DNA of 64,000 nt. Origin: Tyto alba. Taxonomy: Eukaryota; Chordata; Aves; Strigiformes; Tytonidae. The stretch covers positions 2,483,730-2,547,729 of the forward strand of contig NW_024881324.1 in NCBI RefSeq assembly GCF_018691265.1, read 5' to 3'. The notes under the pieces were generated by a model that was not told where the DNA came from, ran no database searches, and worked only from the letters and a program-made list of their open reading frames with translations. The position numbers and the translations under genes are program-made. The stretch's first letter is position 1; every line of letters starts with the position of its first letter. This document shows positions 27,262 to 40,700 of this stretch, in pieces.

Positions 27262-27384
27262 GCATGTTTTCCACTATATGTCAGCCCACGAGTTTTCTCA
27301 CCATCACCCTCCCGAATCTCTCCCCCATCCCACCAGGGGGGAGCAAGCAGCCATGTGGGGGCTCTGGGGTTAAACCACGACACG
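27262..27384 (+). mobile_element. LTR 3'-end fragment
   Basis: Contains CAGCCCACGAGTTTTCTCAC, TCTCTCCCCCATCCCACCAG and ends GGGGTTAAACCACGACA. This is the 3' end of the family complete at 11229-12252, here in plus orientation and truncated on its left side. Confidence 0.7.
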
Positions 27385-27479
27385 GACCAATTTACTTCGC
27401 CCCAGAATCCCAGAGCTCTCCGAAAACTATCAAAGCCCTCATTTGGCCATATCTCCTTGCTAGAAAATTCAGTGCAGGT

Positions 27480-28106
27480 GATACCTGCAAACTCAGATTA
27501 TTAGAAAATAGCTATCTGTGGAATAGAATTATTAAGATCAATTTAAGATGTTTTAACCATTTAACAATTGTGCTGCAGAACACATGCTGATCTTTCGAGG
27601 AATAGTTGGAATAACTGTAGGATGAGGAACTCATAAATAATCTGACTTCAGATGGTTTGGCCTTGTAGTGGCAGCTGCAAAGAAATGTAAAGATAAAGAA
27701 GCTGCAAATTAGCACCAAAACCAGACCAGGCCAGCCTGGAAGGACAAGATCTATGTGACCACGGGGCTGAGTTTGCACAGAAGTAAAGGTCAGCTGGCAG
27801 ACACAGTGGAGAAGACTATGAGCCTTCATCTAAAAACCCCCGACGACCACCTGAAGCCCCCAAGAGCCATGCACAAGAGACATTAACATATGCTAAATGA
27901 GTTCCCAGGAAAGTTATGAATATGATAAAAATGCAGTGAATATGTATGATGACGGTAGTATAAATGCCCGTTGATTTCATTCTCACACACACACATTAGG
28001 AGGAGCTCTCCCCTGTGTGTCCGACGCTGTAATAAAGAATGCCTGCTTTCTAAAACTCCAAAATTGAGTCTTAGAGAGTGAATTAATTACCGCTTTCCGG
28101 TTAACA
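27480..28106 (+). mobile_element. Solo LTR, plus orientation
   Basis: Matches the inverted copy at 26448-27003 and keeps the 3' part that copy lacks. It has an AATAAAGAATGCCTGC poly(A)-signal region near 28031, TTGAGTCTTAGAGAG, and a terminus CCGGTTAACA. That is the typical U3-R-U5 end of an avian endogenous retrovirus LTR. The left boundary near 27480 is where homology between the copies fades. Confidence 0.75.
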
Positions 28107-31100
28107 CATGGGAGGGAGGTGAGTGGGGAGGAAGGTAATCTAGTCGCACTCCGGCCAAAAGCACCCTGGCTCCCCAGGCTGTGGGGAGCTTGCCGGGAGG
28201 CACTCGGACCCACGGAAGTGCCAGGAAACCTCCTGGCCCCGCTGTCCGTCCCACCACCATCCCATCACCGTCCCACCACCATCCCATCGCCGTCCCATCC
28301 CCGTCACCGCGGGGGCCAGAGCTGGGGGCTGTCAGCTCCTCCAGCTCGCGGGAGGAGTGAGCTGTGAAACAGCGGCAGGAGGAAGCCAGCCCTGGTTATT
28401 TCTGCGGTCGTTACCCAGGTAACACATTTTCTTCTATCGAGAAGTCAGCGGGAGGAATTGTTGCGGGATGACGCCTGCTATTAAGTTTTAAAACAGAGCT
28501 AGGAAAAACTAGGTAGGTTGGTTTTGCTGTGGCTTGGCAAAGTCCAAAGTGATACAGCAGTGCCAGTCAACAAATCTGCAAGTAAGTCGTGAGTCAAGCT
28601 CGGCTAAAGAAAGAACTAAAGTTAGCACTGAAGTTAATATGCAAATGTAGTCTTTGTTTATTTGCCCACTTCTCTCAACCTGAGTCATATTTTAAAAGTT
28701 TTCTTTGCAGGGACTGGAACTTATTACAGCTACATTATATCAATGTGTTACATATGATTGTAGATGTATACATGCACGGAAGCAATTAATCTTATGTAAA
28801 TAGAAAATGTGAGGAGAGACAGCTTTAAAAAAAAAAAAAAAAAAAAGAGAGTTAGCAATACTGCAGATCATACTAAACCAAAACCAAAACCAAAATTGTC
28901 ATATCCTTAACAGGTGTTACACTTAGCACACCGGACAAGACATCTGATAATTGAGTAATTATGTTCAGAAGCAAAGCATTCAGTCTGTTAAAACTGATTC
29001 CCTTGATGTCTGGCCAGTCAGATTTGGCTTATAAATTTATTCATCCAGCTATTGCTTCTCATGGACATCGCTGTCCCAGGAGGAGTGTGGATTACAGACA
29101 GGGGTACAAGACATGCCCAGGTAGTGCTGGAGGACAAACAATAAATGCTCCTCAGACCAAGGTTGGTATCGGGAGATCGCCCTTCCCTCTGCAAAGTTCC
29201 TTTAAGTGTTTTTAGTTTACTGCTGTCAATATAATTGGTTAAGATTACACCTGGTACTAGCAGAACCCCAGTTCTTGAACCAAAGCCCCAGTCTGTTAAT
29301 GGTTCACGTGCGCTTCAAACATGGCTGAAATAGCGGTGGACTCAGCTTATCCACGCTGATGGAAAGATTAATTACATGCAGCTAGCCTGTTTCCAGTGCA
29401 CCATCTGGTTTGTTTAAAGCTAAACCACCTCTCGCTGCTCTGCGCTGTGGCTTCCTCGTGGATCACCCTGTGAATTTTAGGATGTGCTTCTTAAATGAAC
29501 GTGGGTCAGACTCTGACCTTCATGAGTGGTGTATTGTAATGGAGGAGAAAGTGGTGATGAATGCAAATGGTGTAATGCAGTGCTGCCTCACTGGCATCTG
29601 CCAGTCAGGGGATCATATCTGGCACCCAGTTTTCCATCCCTTAACAGCATAAAGTCTAGCTGCCATCCAGTCTAAGTAAGCTGATGCAGGGAGCATCAGG
29701 CTGTGATCATTAAAAAGCTGGTCAACACCGTCACAATATGACACCAAATCTTGTATTTTATTCTATGTGTCATTCATTCTGGAGGACGAATCTAGTTTAA
29801 CCTTCTAAGGTCATGCTGTGTGATACTCTTAAGAAATATACAGATCACAGCTGGGGAAATTTGCACAATTTTCACAACCATATGGGGCTGGCAGGGTTCA
29901 AAATGCTTCAGCTGGCAAGAAAGAGATTAGGTGCATTTAAGAAAATGGTATTTCTTTGCAATATGGTTGCACTATTCATCTCATTGCTTTCTTAGCTGCT
30001 GTTCAGAAGCAGTTAGTGTTACCACAGACACTGTTTGTGGTGAACTGCAGACCCGTCCTAACACGGAGGCTCCCTCTAGCCCATGTACAGCAGCAGACTG
30101 GAACTGAGGCAGAAATGGGGGTCAAGGCCAGGATAAAGCAGTATTACAGATGTTGAGATTGGAAGCATTTAATAGATGCAGTGGGGATAAGCCTGAGTTT
30201 GCTCAAGGCAAGGGTAAGTACGGTTTGACACAAGCTTCCGATCTGCATTGATGCTCTTGTGTCACAGGTTTGAATTCTGATTACTCGCTGAAGGCTTCTG
30301 TGAAAGGAAGGAGGCAGCAGGAAATCTCTGCCCAGCACTCTCTGCCCAGAAAAAATCAGCATGCTGCTGTGGAAAATTGTTCTGATGCAGTTAGCACAAC
30401 GTCGGGTTTCCTGGACCTGAGTCTAGGACACAGTGTGGGATAGAGACCTAAAGCGAGTGGAGCGCGGCAAACAGAATTGTAGGAAATTGGACACAACTTG
30501 TTAAGACATGCAGCAAATATTCAGCTACCATTTTTGTCAATAAGGGCTGCCTCTTAGTTAGGCATGTGGCTATCTGTGGATCCCGTGTCTTATTGCAGGG
30601 TACAATACATTTGCAGGAGTGTTGCAGAGAGGAGTGGGCTCAAAACTCTCTGGGCAGCGGAAAAATTCTAGTATGAGGAACTGTGTTGTCAGTGGGACTT
30701 AATAGTATCACCTCTAGAGCTCACCCCCACTGGTTCAGCATATAGGCATGGGCGTTGCTAAATTTTGCGGGAGGTAAGTTCAGGTACAGATTTGGATGTT
30801 TAAAACACTGAAGGCAAGCAGCGTAGCATCTGTCCAAGGATGGCCCTTTATTGTGGAGATTTGTTAGACCTAAACCATTCCTGACAGATTTTTGCCAGAC
30901 CCATCTGAGCCTCAGTGTGGCTTCACCAACCATAATCAATCGGCACGAAACTTTGAGTAACTTTCTAGCAGCCTCTGTTTCATACCACTGCTTATAGAAA
31001 TGAATTTGTGAATAAGGTGAAGAAGCTACCAGATTTGTATGAAATCAATATTGTTTCAGGACTAAAATGAAACTATTTGAAAAGAACACCCTGTAGGGCT

Positions 31101-31353
31101 GGATTTGATCTAAGGGGGTGGATATTCCTCGGTGTTATAGTCTAAATCAGCACTTAATGAAAATACTGTGAGGTTGTCTAATGTACCACACAAGTACCAA
31201 GTGACTGTGGATTTATTCTGCATCACTAAAAGCAGTATTGACTTCCATCAGTTTCCTGTTTCACCAGTGTGAATTTTAATGATCACTACAGCATCATTCC
31301 TTTAAGGGTATTCTCCTAAATGAAGGAATATTTCTTCTATTCCCCTGTTGTAG
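28107..31353. other. Upstream region of dehydrogenase copy 1
   Basis: A GC-richer patch (28150-28420) ends in a possible splice donor TTACCCAG|GTAACA at 28418/28419 and could hold a non-coding first exon and promoter of copy 1; this is weak inference. The remaining DNA, with an A run at about 28826-28846, contains nothing I recognise. Confidence 0.35.
28236..28310. repeat. Short tandem repeat, CCACCATCCCATC type
   Basis: Four imperfect units of GTCCCA(C/T)C(A/G)CC(A/G) text in a GC-rich patch (28150-28420). Confidence 0.75.
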
Positions 31354-31356
31354 GTC

Positions 31357-31738
31357 ATGGCAGAAGAAGAGTTGCCGGGCGTTTTGATTCTGGATATAGG
31401 AGGAACTCATGGTGTGCTGGAAAACATTGCAGCACTTTTGAAGAAACACTTTCGCCTTATCACCATGAAGGAATTTCTTGAAAACAAAAAAGAAATGAGC
31501 AAAAAAATCCAATCTGTTTTTGTGTTTGAGTGCAGGCCAACTATTGACCAGGAGCTCCTAGAAAGCCTGCCTAATTTAAAGGTAATTGGAAACTCCGGGG
31601 TTGGAGTCGATCACTTAGACCTGAAAATGATTTCTAACTTTGGTGTAAAAGTGACCAACACCCCACATGCCGTGGCAGACCCAACAGCAGACATAGGAAT
31701 GGCCTTGATGCTGGCCTCCGCCAGAAGACTAGTGGAAG
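31357..31738 (+). CDS. Copy 1 coding exon 1
   Basis: Residues 1-127 plus one base. Upstream acceptor CCTGTTGTAG|GTCATG at 31353/31354; donor GTGGAAG|GTAATG. Confidence 0.92.
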
Positions 31739-34700
31739 GTAATGTTTGAAATTTTCCTGGATCTTAGCTACTTCTTTAACATATCTCACTTTTACGATGA
31801 TACAGATGACCTGTCTGAATCCATATTTGGGATGCTTTTGTGGGGAAAAAAATTTCTGAGAACTCCATTTTCAGAGGCCTCTGCTTTTCCTATGTCCTGC
31901 TTCTTTTTAAGGCAATGGCGACAAGAGTAAGGCCTTTGTTTAAATTATGCACTTTCAAGTCACTTGTGATATCCTGTTTGGATTAATGCCTGGGGCTTAA
32001 TTCTCCTCTGGCTGTTCACTGGGTGAGTGGCTTATAGCTGTAAAAACTGAATACAAAAGGCATCCAAATCAAATGTCACCACTTCTCCATTTCCCCTTAG
32101 AACAAGTGTTAGGAACTACAGGAAAGTACAGAGTGTTAATGGCCATGTCCCTATCTCTAGAGCAATAATAAGTATTACTCTTAATTTTTTTTCCCTGCTT
32201 CTGTGAAGAGTTTGTCTAAACCAATGGATTGTACTTCCAGAAGAGCATCAGCATTATTATTGAAATAGCTGGTAATCCTTCTGACAAAGTTATTCCAAAC
32301 TGTACCACCAACATTAGTTTGTGTCCTTTAAAGGTAGGTCCTTTCCCCACATGCCCTTGCTACGCAATGCCTTTCCAGGGAAGGAAGGTGTCAGTAGAGA
32401 CTATCACAAGAAGTTGCCTCTGTCTTCAGTGACTCATAGTCTTTCTGTCACTTCTGCTTCACCCCTGAACGTGTACCTCTTTCCCTGTGATGTCTTTTCA
32501 CTATAGCATCTTGCTGGGCCTCAAGTTCTTTGTATAAAAGCTCATAGAGATCCCTGGCTGAGCTGGAATTTGCAACCTTCACCCCCACTCAAGCAGTGGG
32601 GCCGCTTTGGGTTGTGATCCAGGACAGAAATGGTGAGATTTACCCGAGCTAAAGGAAAGTGAAGCCGATGCTTGTGGGGTGGTAAGCGTCAAAGAAGCTA
32701 CTTTTGAACTTCCCAGAAAATGCTGCAGCCATGGAAGAGTTATTTCCCTGAGGAGCCATTCATCCCAGTACAGCACCCACCCACGAGCCCCTCTGTGTTA
32801 CTGGCTCCAGCCCTGGCTGCAGGGAATGGCACCATCCAGGCTCTTCTGTAAACTGGTCAAAATTAGCAAGGGTGCTTTGTAAGAGGTGCTCCAGAGCCCC
32901 ACTGCTGTGACGGTGACAAAGTTTTTCTTTCCCCAATCCTACGTTTATGTTCGGTTTGTACCCATTTCGCACCCATTTACATTCAGGCTGCCAGATTGCG
33001 GTTTCTCCAGACACGAAGTGTTTTGCTGTTGACTGGCTGGGAGTGGAAGTAACCAGGGCGACGCTTGGGATCATCGGGATGGGCAGCATTGGGTACAAAG
33101 TGGCTCAGAGAGCCAGAGCCTTCGACATGAGGATCCTGTACCATAACAGGAACCGGAGGTAAAAGCGACCGGTTTCCACATGTGATTATTCTGGGGGCAG
33201 TGATGGAAACCACGGCTTCTTCCTAGGCACTTGTGGCAGCTGTAAGCAGCACGAGGAGCACCAGCATGCTTTGGCTCCCTACTGCTCCCCTCGAGAAGCA
33301 GCTCCCCCTCACCTCCTGCGCTCGCCCTGCCCCCGTTAGCTACTAGCAGTTTGGCACAAGGGCTGGGTAACCTTTCTGAAGGTGTTGTCCAAGCCAGACA
33401 GGCCTTGTGCCCTCATTGTGCCCCCTGTCCTGCCAGACTCTTTTTCAGGCTTCCAGCAACATCCCTGGCCCAGCCAGCCAGCCACCCCTCTCCAGATCAC
33501 TCATCACACCAGCATCAATGACAAGGGTCTTAATTTCTCTTAGTTTTCTATTTCCCTTTCTTTCAGACTTCACTTCCCCTTCATTTCTTTTCCACCCCAA
33601 GTCTGAACTCACGTATCAGGGAAGGAGAGACTCTACAGGGCTCGGCACAGACGCGGGAGAGAAGAGTGGGGTCTGACTGCATCCCCAACCTTCTACACCT
33701 AACATCGCCTATGTGCTTTGTTTTCACACATACATCACTCCTTCAGGCTCCCACCACTCCTCTAGCCTCTTGCTTGCTCTAGCCCACATCCTTCTCGCCT
33801 CCCTTCCACCATTTGTACCAATCAGTGTATTTTCCTTTACCTTGGCCTCAAACCTCTGGATCTCTATGCTGTTTCAGATCTCTCCTAGGGTTGATTGGTT
33901 AGTTAGAAATAGCCATGTCAGTTCTGAGGTGTGTGCATTTTTCCTTCAGAAGAAAGGAGGAGGAAGAGGCAGTTGGTGCCCACTACTGTGAGAAGATGGA
34001 AGACTTGCTGCAGCAATCAGACTTTGTTATGTTGGTTGTGAACCTGACTCCTGAGACTCACAAACTGATTGCGAAAAAGGAGCTGGGGCTGATGAAACCC
34101 ACAGCTACTCTTATAAACATCAGCCGAGGTAGGACGATCTGGAAGCACTGTTTGTGGCTCCACAGTTAAGGCTTTGTTTTGTCTGATTATGTTGACGTTC
34201 CCCCCTCCAACCTCAGTCTGTGATATCCCTGTTTTGTTTGAGTCGTGAAGTAGCTAGCAGTCTACAAATGAATGACATCAAAGATCAGGTGCTTTGTGTT
34301 CAGAGGTCCTATGGAATTTAGGGATGCTCTGCAGATGTTCTGTTCTCTTTATCCTTATCCTAAAGGCAGCTTTTTTTTTTTGGTGGAAATAACTGAAAGG
34401 TTTATCATCACCGATGGTGAGTGAGGTACAAGGAAAAACATAAGTTTCATTTGGAACAGCTATGTAGAAAAGAACCCCCACGTGGGGTTACAGATCTGTT
34501 AGCACTGGACAAGCATATGAGAGAGATCATAGTTTCAGTAAATAAAGCTGAGGTAGAAGAGTGAAAAACTTGAAGAGATTAAATGAATTGTCTATAATAA
34601 TACAGGAAGTCGGTGTCAAAATGAGGAAGAGAGTGAAACTGGTCACATCCCAGGAAAAGCCTTATGTAGTGGACCATAACCCTCCTCTAATTAAAGATTA

Positions 34701-35529
34701 ATTTAAAAATAAATCTGTGGTTTGTTTGGTAAATGGTTGTTAGAAAGACATTCTACTTTCTAACAAGATGAAGATCCTGTAATTTTTCTCACTAGACCCT
34801 GGAGACCTTTCCCCACTCCTGGGTAAAAATGTGTTCATTAACTCAGCACGATAGCAAGATTTCATCTCGGTGCAGGTGGAGTTATTGATCAAGACGCGTT
34901 GGTAGAAGCTCTCCAGAATAAGGTTATCAGGGCTGCTGCTTTGGATGTGACATACCCTGAGCCTCTGCCAAGGTAAAGAAACCTGGTTTCCATTCTGTTA
35001 ATCTGAAATGTTTTAAACTGTGTGCAAAAACGTGCTCATAATCTTGATCGTCGTGGGCGGTCTCTCTCGCTGCTTAAGGGCAAAACCTCAGCCTGTCTCA
35101 CACAATCATAAATAGATGACAACCTATTCGCCTTTCCCCCATCTGTCAGTTCTTTGCCAGCCTAACTGAAAGGCAAGGCAATGAGCCGGGTAGAGAGGAA
35201 GACAAAATGGGTGAGCAAGCTTCCCCCAGCTTTCAGCTGGTTCTGTGCTTGTGGCCCTTTTATCTCGCCATGCCACTGCTGTTTCCTGAGGTTCAGTTCT
35301 TGGCAACTGGCATGGGATAGCTGCAGAGTAAATTCCCTGTGTAACACATTCTGTTCTTTCTGTTTCTTACAGAGATCATCCTTTATTAAAACTAAATAAC
35401 ATCATCATAACCCCTCACATTGGAACAGCAACAGTCCATGCTATACACAGGATGGCAGAAGAAGCGGTAGCAAATATACTGGCTGTTCTCAATGGCCAGC
35501 CCATTCCAAGTGAAGTGTTTCCCAAATGA
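31357..35529 (+). CDS. GRHPR-like D-2-hydroxyacid dehydrogenase, copy 1 (complete)
   Basis: Five coding exons (31357-31738, 32987-33158, 33950-34128, 34876-34972, 35373-35529) encode 328 residues. The family reduces 2-oxoacids such as glyoxylate or hydroxypyruvate to D-2-hydroxyacids with NAD(P)H, usually in the cytosol; bird relatives are annotated as glyoxylate/hydroxypyruvate reductase B-like or probable 2-ketogluconate reductase. Seen: [11 protein letters not shown] in the substrate domain, the Rossmann loop GMGSIG at residues 158-163, catalytic Arg244 (NISRG), Glu273 (TYPEPLP) and His292 (TPHIG). After the second beta strand the sequence is NRNRR with no acidic residue, which suggests NADPH use. 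All introns are GT-AG. The ATG lies three bases after a splice acceptor, so an upstream non-coding exon is expected. Substrate is unknown; GRHPR itself is a separate gene. Confidence 0.92.
31739..32986 (+). other. Copy 1 intron 1
   Basis: A 1.25-kb GT-AG intron with nothing recognised. The other copy 1 introns (33159-33949, 34129-34875, 34973-35372) are likewise plain. Confidence 0.7.
32987..33158 (+). CDS. Copy 1 coding exon 2
   Basis: Residues 128-184 plus two bases, with the dinucleotide loop GIIGMGSIG. Acceptor ACATTCAG|GCTGCC, donor CGGAG|GTAAAA. Confidence 0.92.
33950..34128 (+). CDS. Copy 1 coding exon 3
   Basis: Completes Arg185 and runs to catalytic Arg244 in LINISR. Acceptor TTCCTTCAG|AAGAAA, donor AGCCGAG|GTAGGA. 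Confidence 0.92.
34876..34972 (+). CDS. Copy 1 coding exon 4
   Basis: Residues 245-276, [13 protein letters not shown] through TYPEPLP, with catalytic Glu273. Acceptor GGTGCAG|GTGGAG, donor CCAAG|GTAAAG. Confidence 0.92.
35373..35529 (+). CDS. Copy 1 coding exon 5 with stop
   Basis: Residues 277-328 with catalytic His292 in ITPHIGTAT, stop TGA at 35527-35529. Acceptor TTTCTTACAG|AGATCA. Confidence 0.92.
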
Positions 35530-35696
35530 TGTGTGCCCGAAGATACCACTAAATCTCATATGTGTGGGAAGGCACTATTTCTTACAGTACCACTTTTAAA
35601 CTAAAAAAGCAACCTGGTCCTGCACTGCACTTGTCCTGATACTGCAAAGTGTCATCTCACTAGACTTGATCCGTACTGTTATTTACAATTCTGAAA

Positions 35697-35702
35697 AATA
35701 AA
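35697..35702 (+). terminator. Copy 1 poly(A) signal
   Basis: AATAAA 168 bases after the copy 1 stop codon. Confidence 0.7.
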
Positions 35703-37327
35703 GTGGAACTAGTAAAAGAGATTTGTTTGAAGCTTTTAAACTGAGCAGCTATGCACTTGGATCTCTTCGGTCCATTATTTCAATGAATACCTGTGTTCTG
35801 TTCCCAGTACTTGACGCTACATAATGATAAGCAAGTATACCAAGCAGTTTGTGTAACACACTCAAATATGTTAAAGGTGAATTGAGCATTAATTCCCTGC
35901 AGAAATTTGGCTGCATCCTGAAACACTTTTCAGCTAATATTGCAATATTTTATTTGTATATCAAAACACTGAAGAAAATGGACTCCTTTGAAATGATCGT
36001 AGGCCTAAGGTTTTCTAATGTAAGAAGAGCTCTGTTTCACCTACATGTTAAATCAAAGCAAATCCAATCATTGAAAAAGTATCTTTGATTTTCCTGAGGG
36101 GATCCTTTGAAAATCAAAGCAAATTCCAAGAGATTTCATTCCTCCATGCAGACAAAAATGATGCTTTTATCTTGACTGGCCATGAAACAATATTAGATCT
36201 ACCACTGAAATCACGTGAGTGAGGGCACAGGCTAAAGCAAAATTAGTGATCAGTCCTAACTTGCAGCCCAGGGCCAAGTATTTTCTTACATGTTCTTTTC
36301 TATGAGCAAGCAAGAAAGTCAAAAAATTCAGTAAAATATTTGCCACCTCCATAACATCAGGAAGCCTTTCCAGTGTTTTGCAATATGATCAGGCTTCTTG
36401 AAGGGATGTTAAAATGAAGTTTTAGCACAGAAGGTGTAGGCAGGCCAAGAGTTAGACATTCAGCTGCAAATAGTGAAATGTTACTAACAGCAAGAATTGC
36501 AGTAACAAGACAACATCAATAGGGGATTCCAAGATCTTCAGCCCTTCAACAGCTCTCCTCGCAGCTCTTCCCGGAGTTCCTATGGAAAATCAATGGTAGC
36601 TGTAAATAAGCTAATTAAATTAAATTAAAAAAAAAAAAAGCCGTAAATTAATTTCACAGACCTTCTGGGAGCTACAAACAGATGGTCAGTAATTCCTGAA
36701 AAAAAAAAAAACAAACACGTTTCAATTTGAGTGCATAAACCCTTCTTGGAAAACACTTGCCTAAGCATCTATTATTTTGTTAACTTACGATAGCCTCAGG
36801 AGACAGCACTGCAGTTAAGAAGTCACTGGTGTCTCTTCAGGACAGGAGGCTGCAAAAATCTCTGCAATGGAGTGTTTAAAAATTAACCCGATAACTCAAA
36901 GTTCATGATGAAGCTGTGCAATTTATATTCACAGATTACATTTGGTCCAACATTTTTCTAATTTGTGTTTTCAGGGTAGGGAAGGAGATTCATTGCACCA
37001 GACTACTGATGGTCTGAAACTAAGTAATTAAGGAGAAGTAATTGTGTGGTATGAGCCTGGTGGCAGGGATATGAAACCCTGCAGACCATGAGGGACAAAA
37101 CTTGTTCAGACTTGATTATGTGAATGCCTCTGCTTGTGTGTGCAGAGTTGGTAGTACGCTTAAAAGAGCTGCTTTCTTGTCTTGGCTTGTTTGCCTCCCT
37201 ATCTAAAATTGTGGTTTATAAAATCTCTTGTCATAGGTGTCATGAACAGGACATGAAAGTCGTTATTCCTTTAACTGTCTGGAAGCAGTCTTTCTTCTGA
37301 CACTTTGTGCCTTTCTTCTTTGTGCAG
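35703..37327. other. Intergenic stretch between copies 1 and 2
   Basis: AT-rich, with A runs at about 36627-36640 and 36699-36710. Some part should hold the non-coding first exon of copy 2 (if it is not shared with copy 1). No CpG-rich block marks it. Confidence 0.4.
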
Positions 37328-37330
37328 ATG

Positions 37331-37712
37331 ATGGGAGGAGGAGAGCTACCCGGGCTTTTGGTAAATGAAATTGGTGGCATACATGGGATACTGCATGGCC
37401 ACGTAGCACTCCTGAAGAAACATTTCAGCCTCATCACCATGAAGGAATTTCTTGAAAACAGAAAGCATATGAGTGAAAAGGTCCAAGCGATCTATCTGTG
37501 GTGGCACAAACCATCCATCGACCGGGAGCTCCTCCAGAGCCTGCCAAACTTGAAAGTGATTGCGAATTCAGGAGTAGGGATGGATCACCTGGATCTGAAA
37601 CTTGTAGCTAGCTTTGGTGTGAAGATGGCTAATGCTCCACGTGCTGTTTCCAGCAGCACGGCAGATACGGGGATGGCTTTGCTGCTGGCATCTGCTAGAA
37701 GACTAGTGGAAG
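37331..37712 (+). CDS. Copy 2 coding exon 1
   Basis: Residues 1-127 plus one base. Acceptor TTTGTGCAG|ATGATG at 37327/37328, donor GTGGAAG|GTAACA. Confidence 0.9.
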
Positions 37713-40700
37713 GTAACATCTCAGTTCTTTTGTGGCTTCTAAAAATCATAAAAGATTTACCTGCCATTAACTTGGCTTTTCCTAGAATTATCTGTAGTGC
37801 ACATGGTTTCACATAAAATGTGAGAAATTAAATATGCTGGGTTGGCAAATAGAACAATTGGTATTTTCCTATGTTTCATGTATCATAAATATATCTACAT
37901 TATTATGTTATACACAAACATACACAGCATTTATTTCAACCAGGTATAAATAAAATCATACGAGTTTAGTTTTCACAGGTCACCAGCCTGGCCTGAAAAT
38001 ACTTGAGCAGAATCTAATCACATTTGATTCAAATACAACTTTTTGCTTTATGGACCAAATACTCTTAGAGGATGGAATTTAGTTTTTGGAATAAATATAG
38101 CTGTAGGCTTAGTTTAACAGTTTCAGATGCACAACACATTAAAGTGTGCTTCCTACGTATGAAAACTTGGAATTTCATTACCTCCTTCAGCAGCGCATTT
38201 TCAGTGATTCTGACATTTGGCTGACGTACGACGTGTGCTTCGTGGTGTGATAGCATTACAGGGCTGTTGGCCAGAAGTGGGGGATGCCAAAGATCAGACG
38301 ATCGCTGCAATCGCAGGCTGGCAGAAGAAATTAAGAGTGTGGGGGGCAACAATGGAGCAAAATAAGGGTATATGCTGGAAGCTGGGGCTGACAGAGGCAT
38401 GGCCATATGCTCAGGGACTGAAATGGATTGGTGCAGAATTGGGGATTTTAAGGGGCATTAAGAGAGCAAAAAGGCAGCCTCCTCCAATTTCTGCTAGTAG
38501 CATCCTTTCTAGTTTCTTCCACAGTTTTTTCTTGCCATTTCCCCAAACAGACCTACCCTTGGCTTGGTTGGAATGCCTCCTGCTTCAGGAAGAGATCCTT
38601 CAGATTGAGCCTATTAAATTTGCCTCCCACTGATTTGCCAGCTGTACCACTGGATTCGTAGAAACTCAGAGGAGACTTGCCTCCCACTAAATCTGTTTCT
38701 ACTTCACACAGAGGAGACAGATTAAAAGGGAGATTAATTTCTTCTTCCCATTTACGTAAATTATCCCTGGTGGCATTTCTGATAGCTCTGCCCTGGCGCG
38801 ACTGAGATATCCTGAGGCATATTTTTGATACTTTCACAATATTTTTCTTATGTTTTAGAAGAGGTGGCAGTATCAGAAGACTGGAATATCAGAAGACTGT
38901 CGCCTTGCTAGCAGACTAATAAGTGCTGTCTCTGTGCATATTAGTGTATTTTCTGTCCAGAACTATCCAAAATATTGCAGGTTTAATGGATATTTATGGA
39001 AACTACTGAGTAGTGATTTTTAAAGAAGTCACACTTTTCTTTCCAAGGAGAGTGGCAGAGGTAAACAGGAAACCTGTTTTTATTCTAAATAGCAAAACCA
39101 ACATCTGGTGTTATTCTCCACGTGACATTTCCAAACTCTGCAGTGTTCCTGGCAATAATTATTTTGATTGCTGATGCAGAACAGGGCAATATTTTTAAGA
39201 GTCTAAAGCAGGATTTTTAGGGGTGATTACATCAAAAGGCTTTTTGTAGTATAGTGAGAATAAATGGGAATGTCACATAAATGTGGCAGAGAAAGGTGAT
39301 ATATTAGGGAGTCACCTAGGACACTACAAAAAACATTGCTATTTAAAATCGTGTGTTTGGAGCTGTTAAAAGTGTGCTATGGTAGCACAACAAGCCCAGA
39401 CTCTTTTGCCTTGTTCCTCAGTGTTGGACCCCATTAATTTCTCATACCGGAGTGTTTTTCTTGCAGGCTATCATGCTGCAGTTTCAGGTATGGAGTACCG
39501 TGAAGCTGATTTCTTGGGAGTTGAAGTTACTGGAGCTACTCTGGGTATCATTGGCATGGGCAGCATTGGGTATAAGATTGCTCTGAGAGCCAAAGCGTTT
39601 GAAATGAACATTTTGTACCACAACAAGACACAGAGGTAAAGATACGTCTTGACCCTAATTACATCAGAAATTCCCTTTTAGATAGTATTTCCTTTTCAAG
39701 GAATTATGTCAGGAGTATAGCGAGAAAGGAGGGAATAGGGCCAAGATTAAAACACAACCAAACCCAAACAAAAAAATAATTTTGCCAAGTATTTATCTGG
39801 AGGTCACTTCTAGCCCCTCCTAACTGTGTACGGGGGAATCTGATCCTTGTTAGAGATTCAGCCCAGGGGCTCCTCAGTGTAAAGGTGAGCAAGATCCCCA
39901 CGTACAACTCGAGGCTGTTGCAATCAGGAAAGGTGCAGCCAACAGGCAGAACAAATGTTTACTGCTATAAACCGTGATCTACCCTGAGATGACTTTACTC
40001 CACCCTGACTGAAGGGAGAAGCTGCAGGGCTGCTACATGTGGCTTTCAGTGATTTTCTGCGTATGCAGGCTGCAGGAGGAGGGTTACTGCTCTAGCGAGC
40101 CCTAACCAAATCACAAGGGGGAATAAGGCCAGAAATTCCTAGCCTTGCTTGGCATTCCTGTTACGTCAGAAATTGTAAAAACAGCTGAGCAAACTCACAT
40201 TTTAAAAAGTACTAGAGAACACCCTCCTTAAGATCTTTCAGAATTTCTTCATAAACCACAAAAAGGTGAAAATAAGGCACAAATGCTGCTTCCCCCCCCC
40301 CCCCCCCCCCCGCGGATCATCACTAACTCCCTCTGTTTAATATTTTTCATTTTTTAATGTAATATTTCTATGAGTGCTGTGATGAATAAGTAATGCACAG
40401 TGCAACAAAAATGAAAAACCTGCTTATTTTAAAGTACATTTACACTTCAAGTTGATGTGCTGAAGTGAGATGCACTCTGTGTTCTGCAAAACTGGCTGTA
40501 GTTCCAGTCTGTTCTTTACTCATTTAATCCCTGGTTGTTGGCCTGGACACTGAAAGAAAACAGTGAAATGCATGAGTTAGGAGACACATACTCCAAAGTT
40601 CCACTGAAGTTATTTTCTTAGTGTGACTTCTTTCTTTAGTTTTAGATTAGGGAAGAGATAATTTAAAGCCATTCTTTTGCAATTGGGAGTAGGTGATTGT

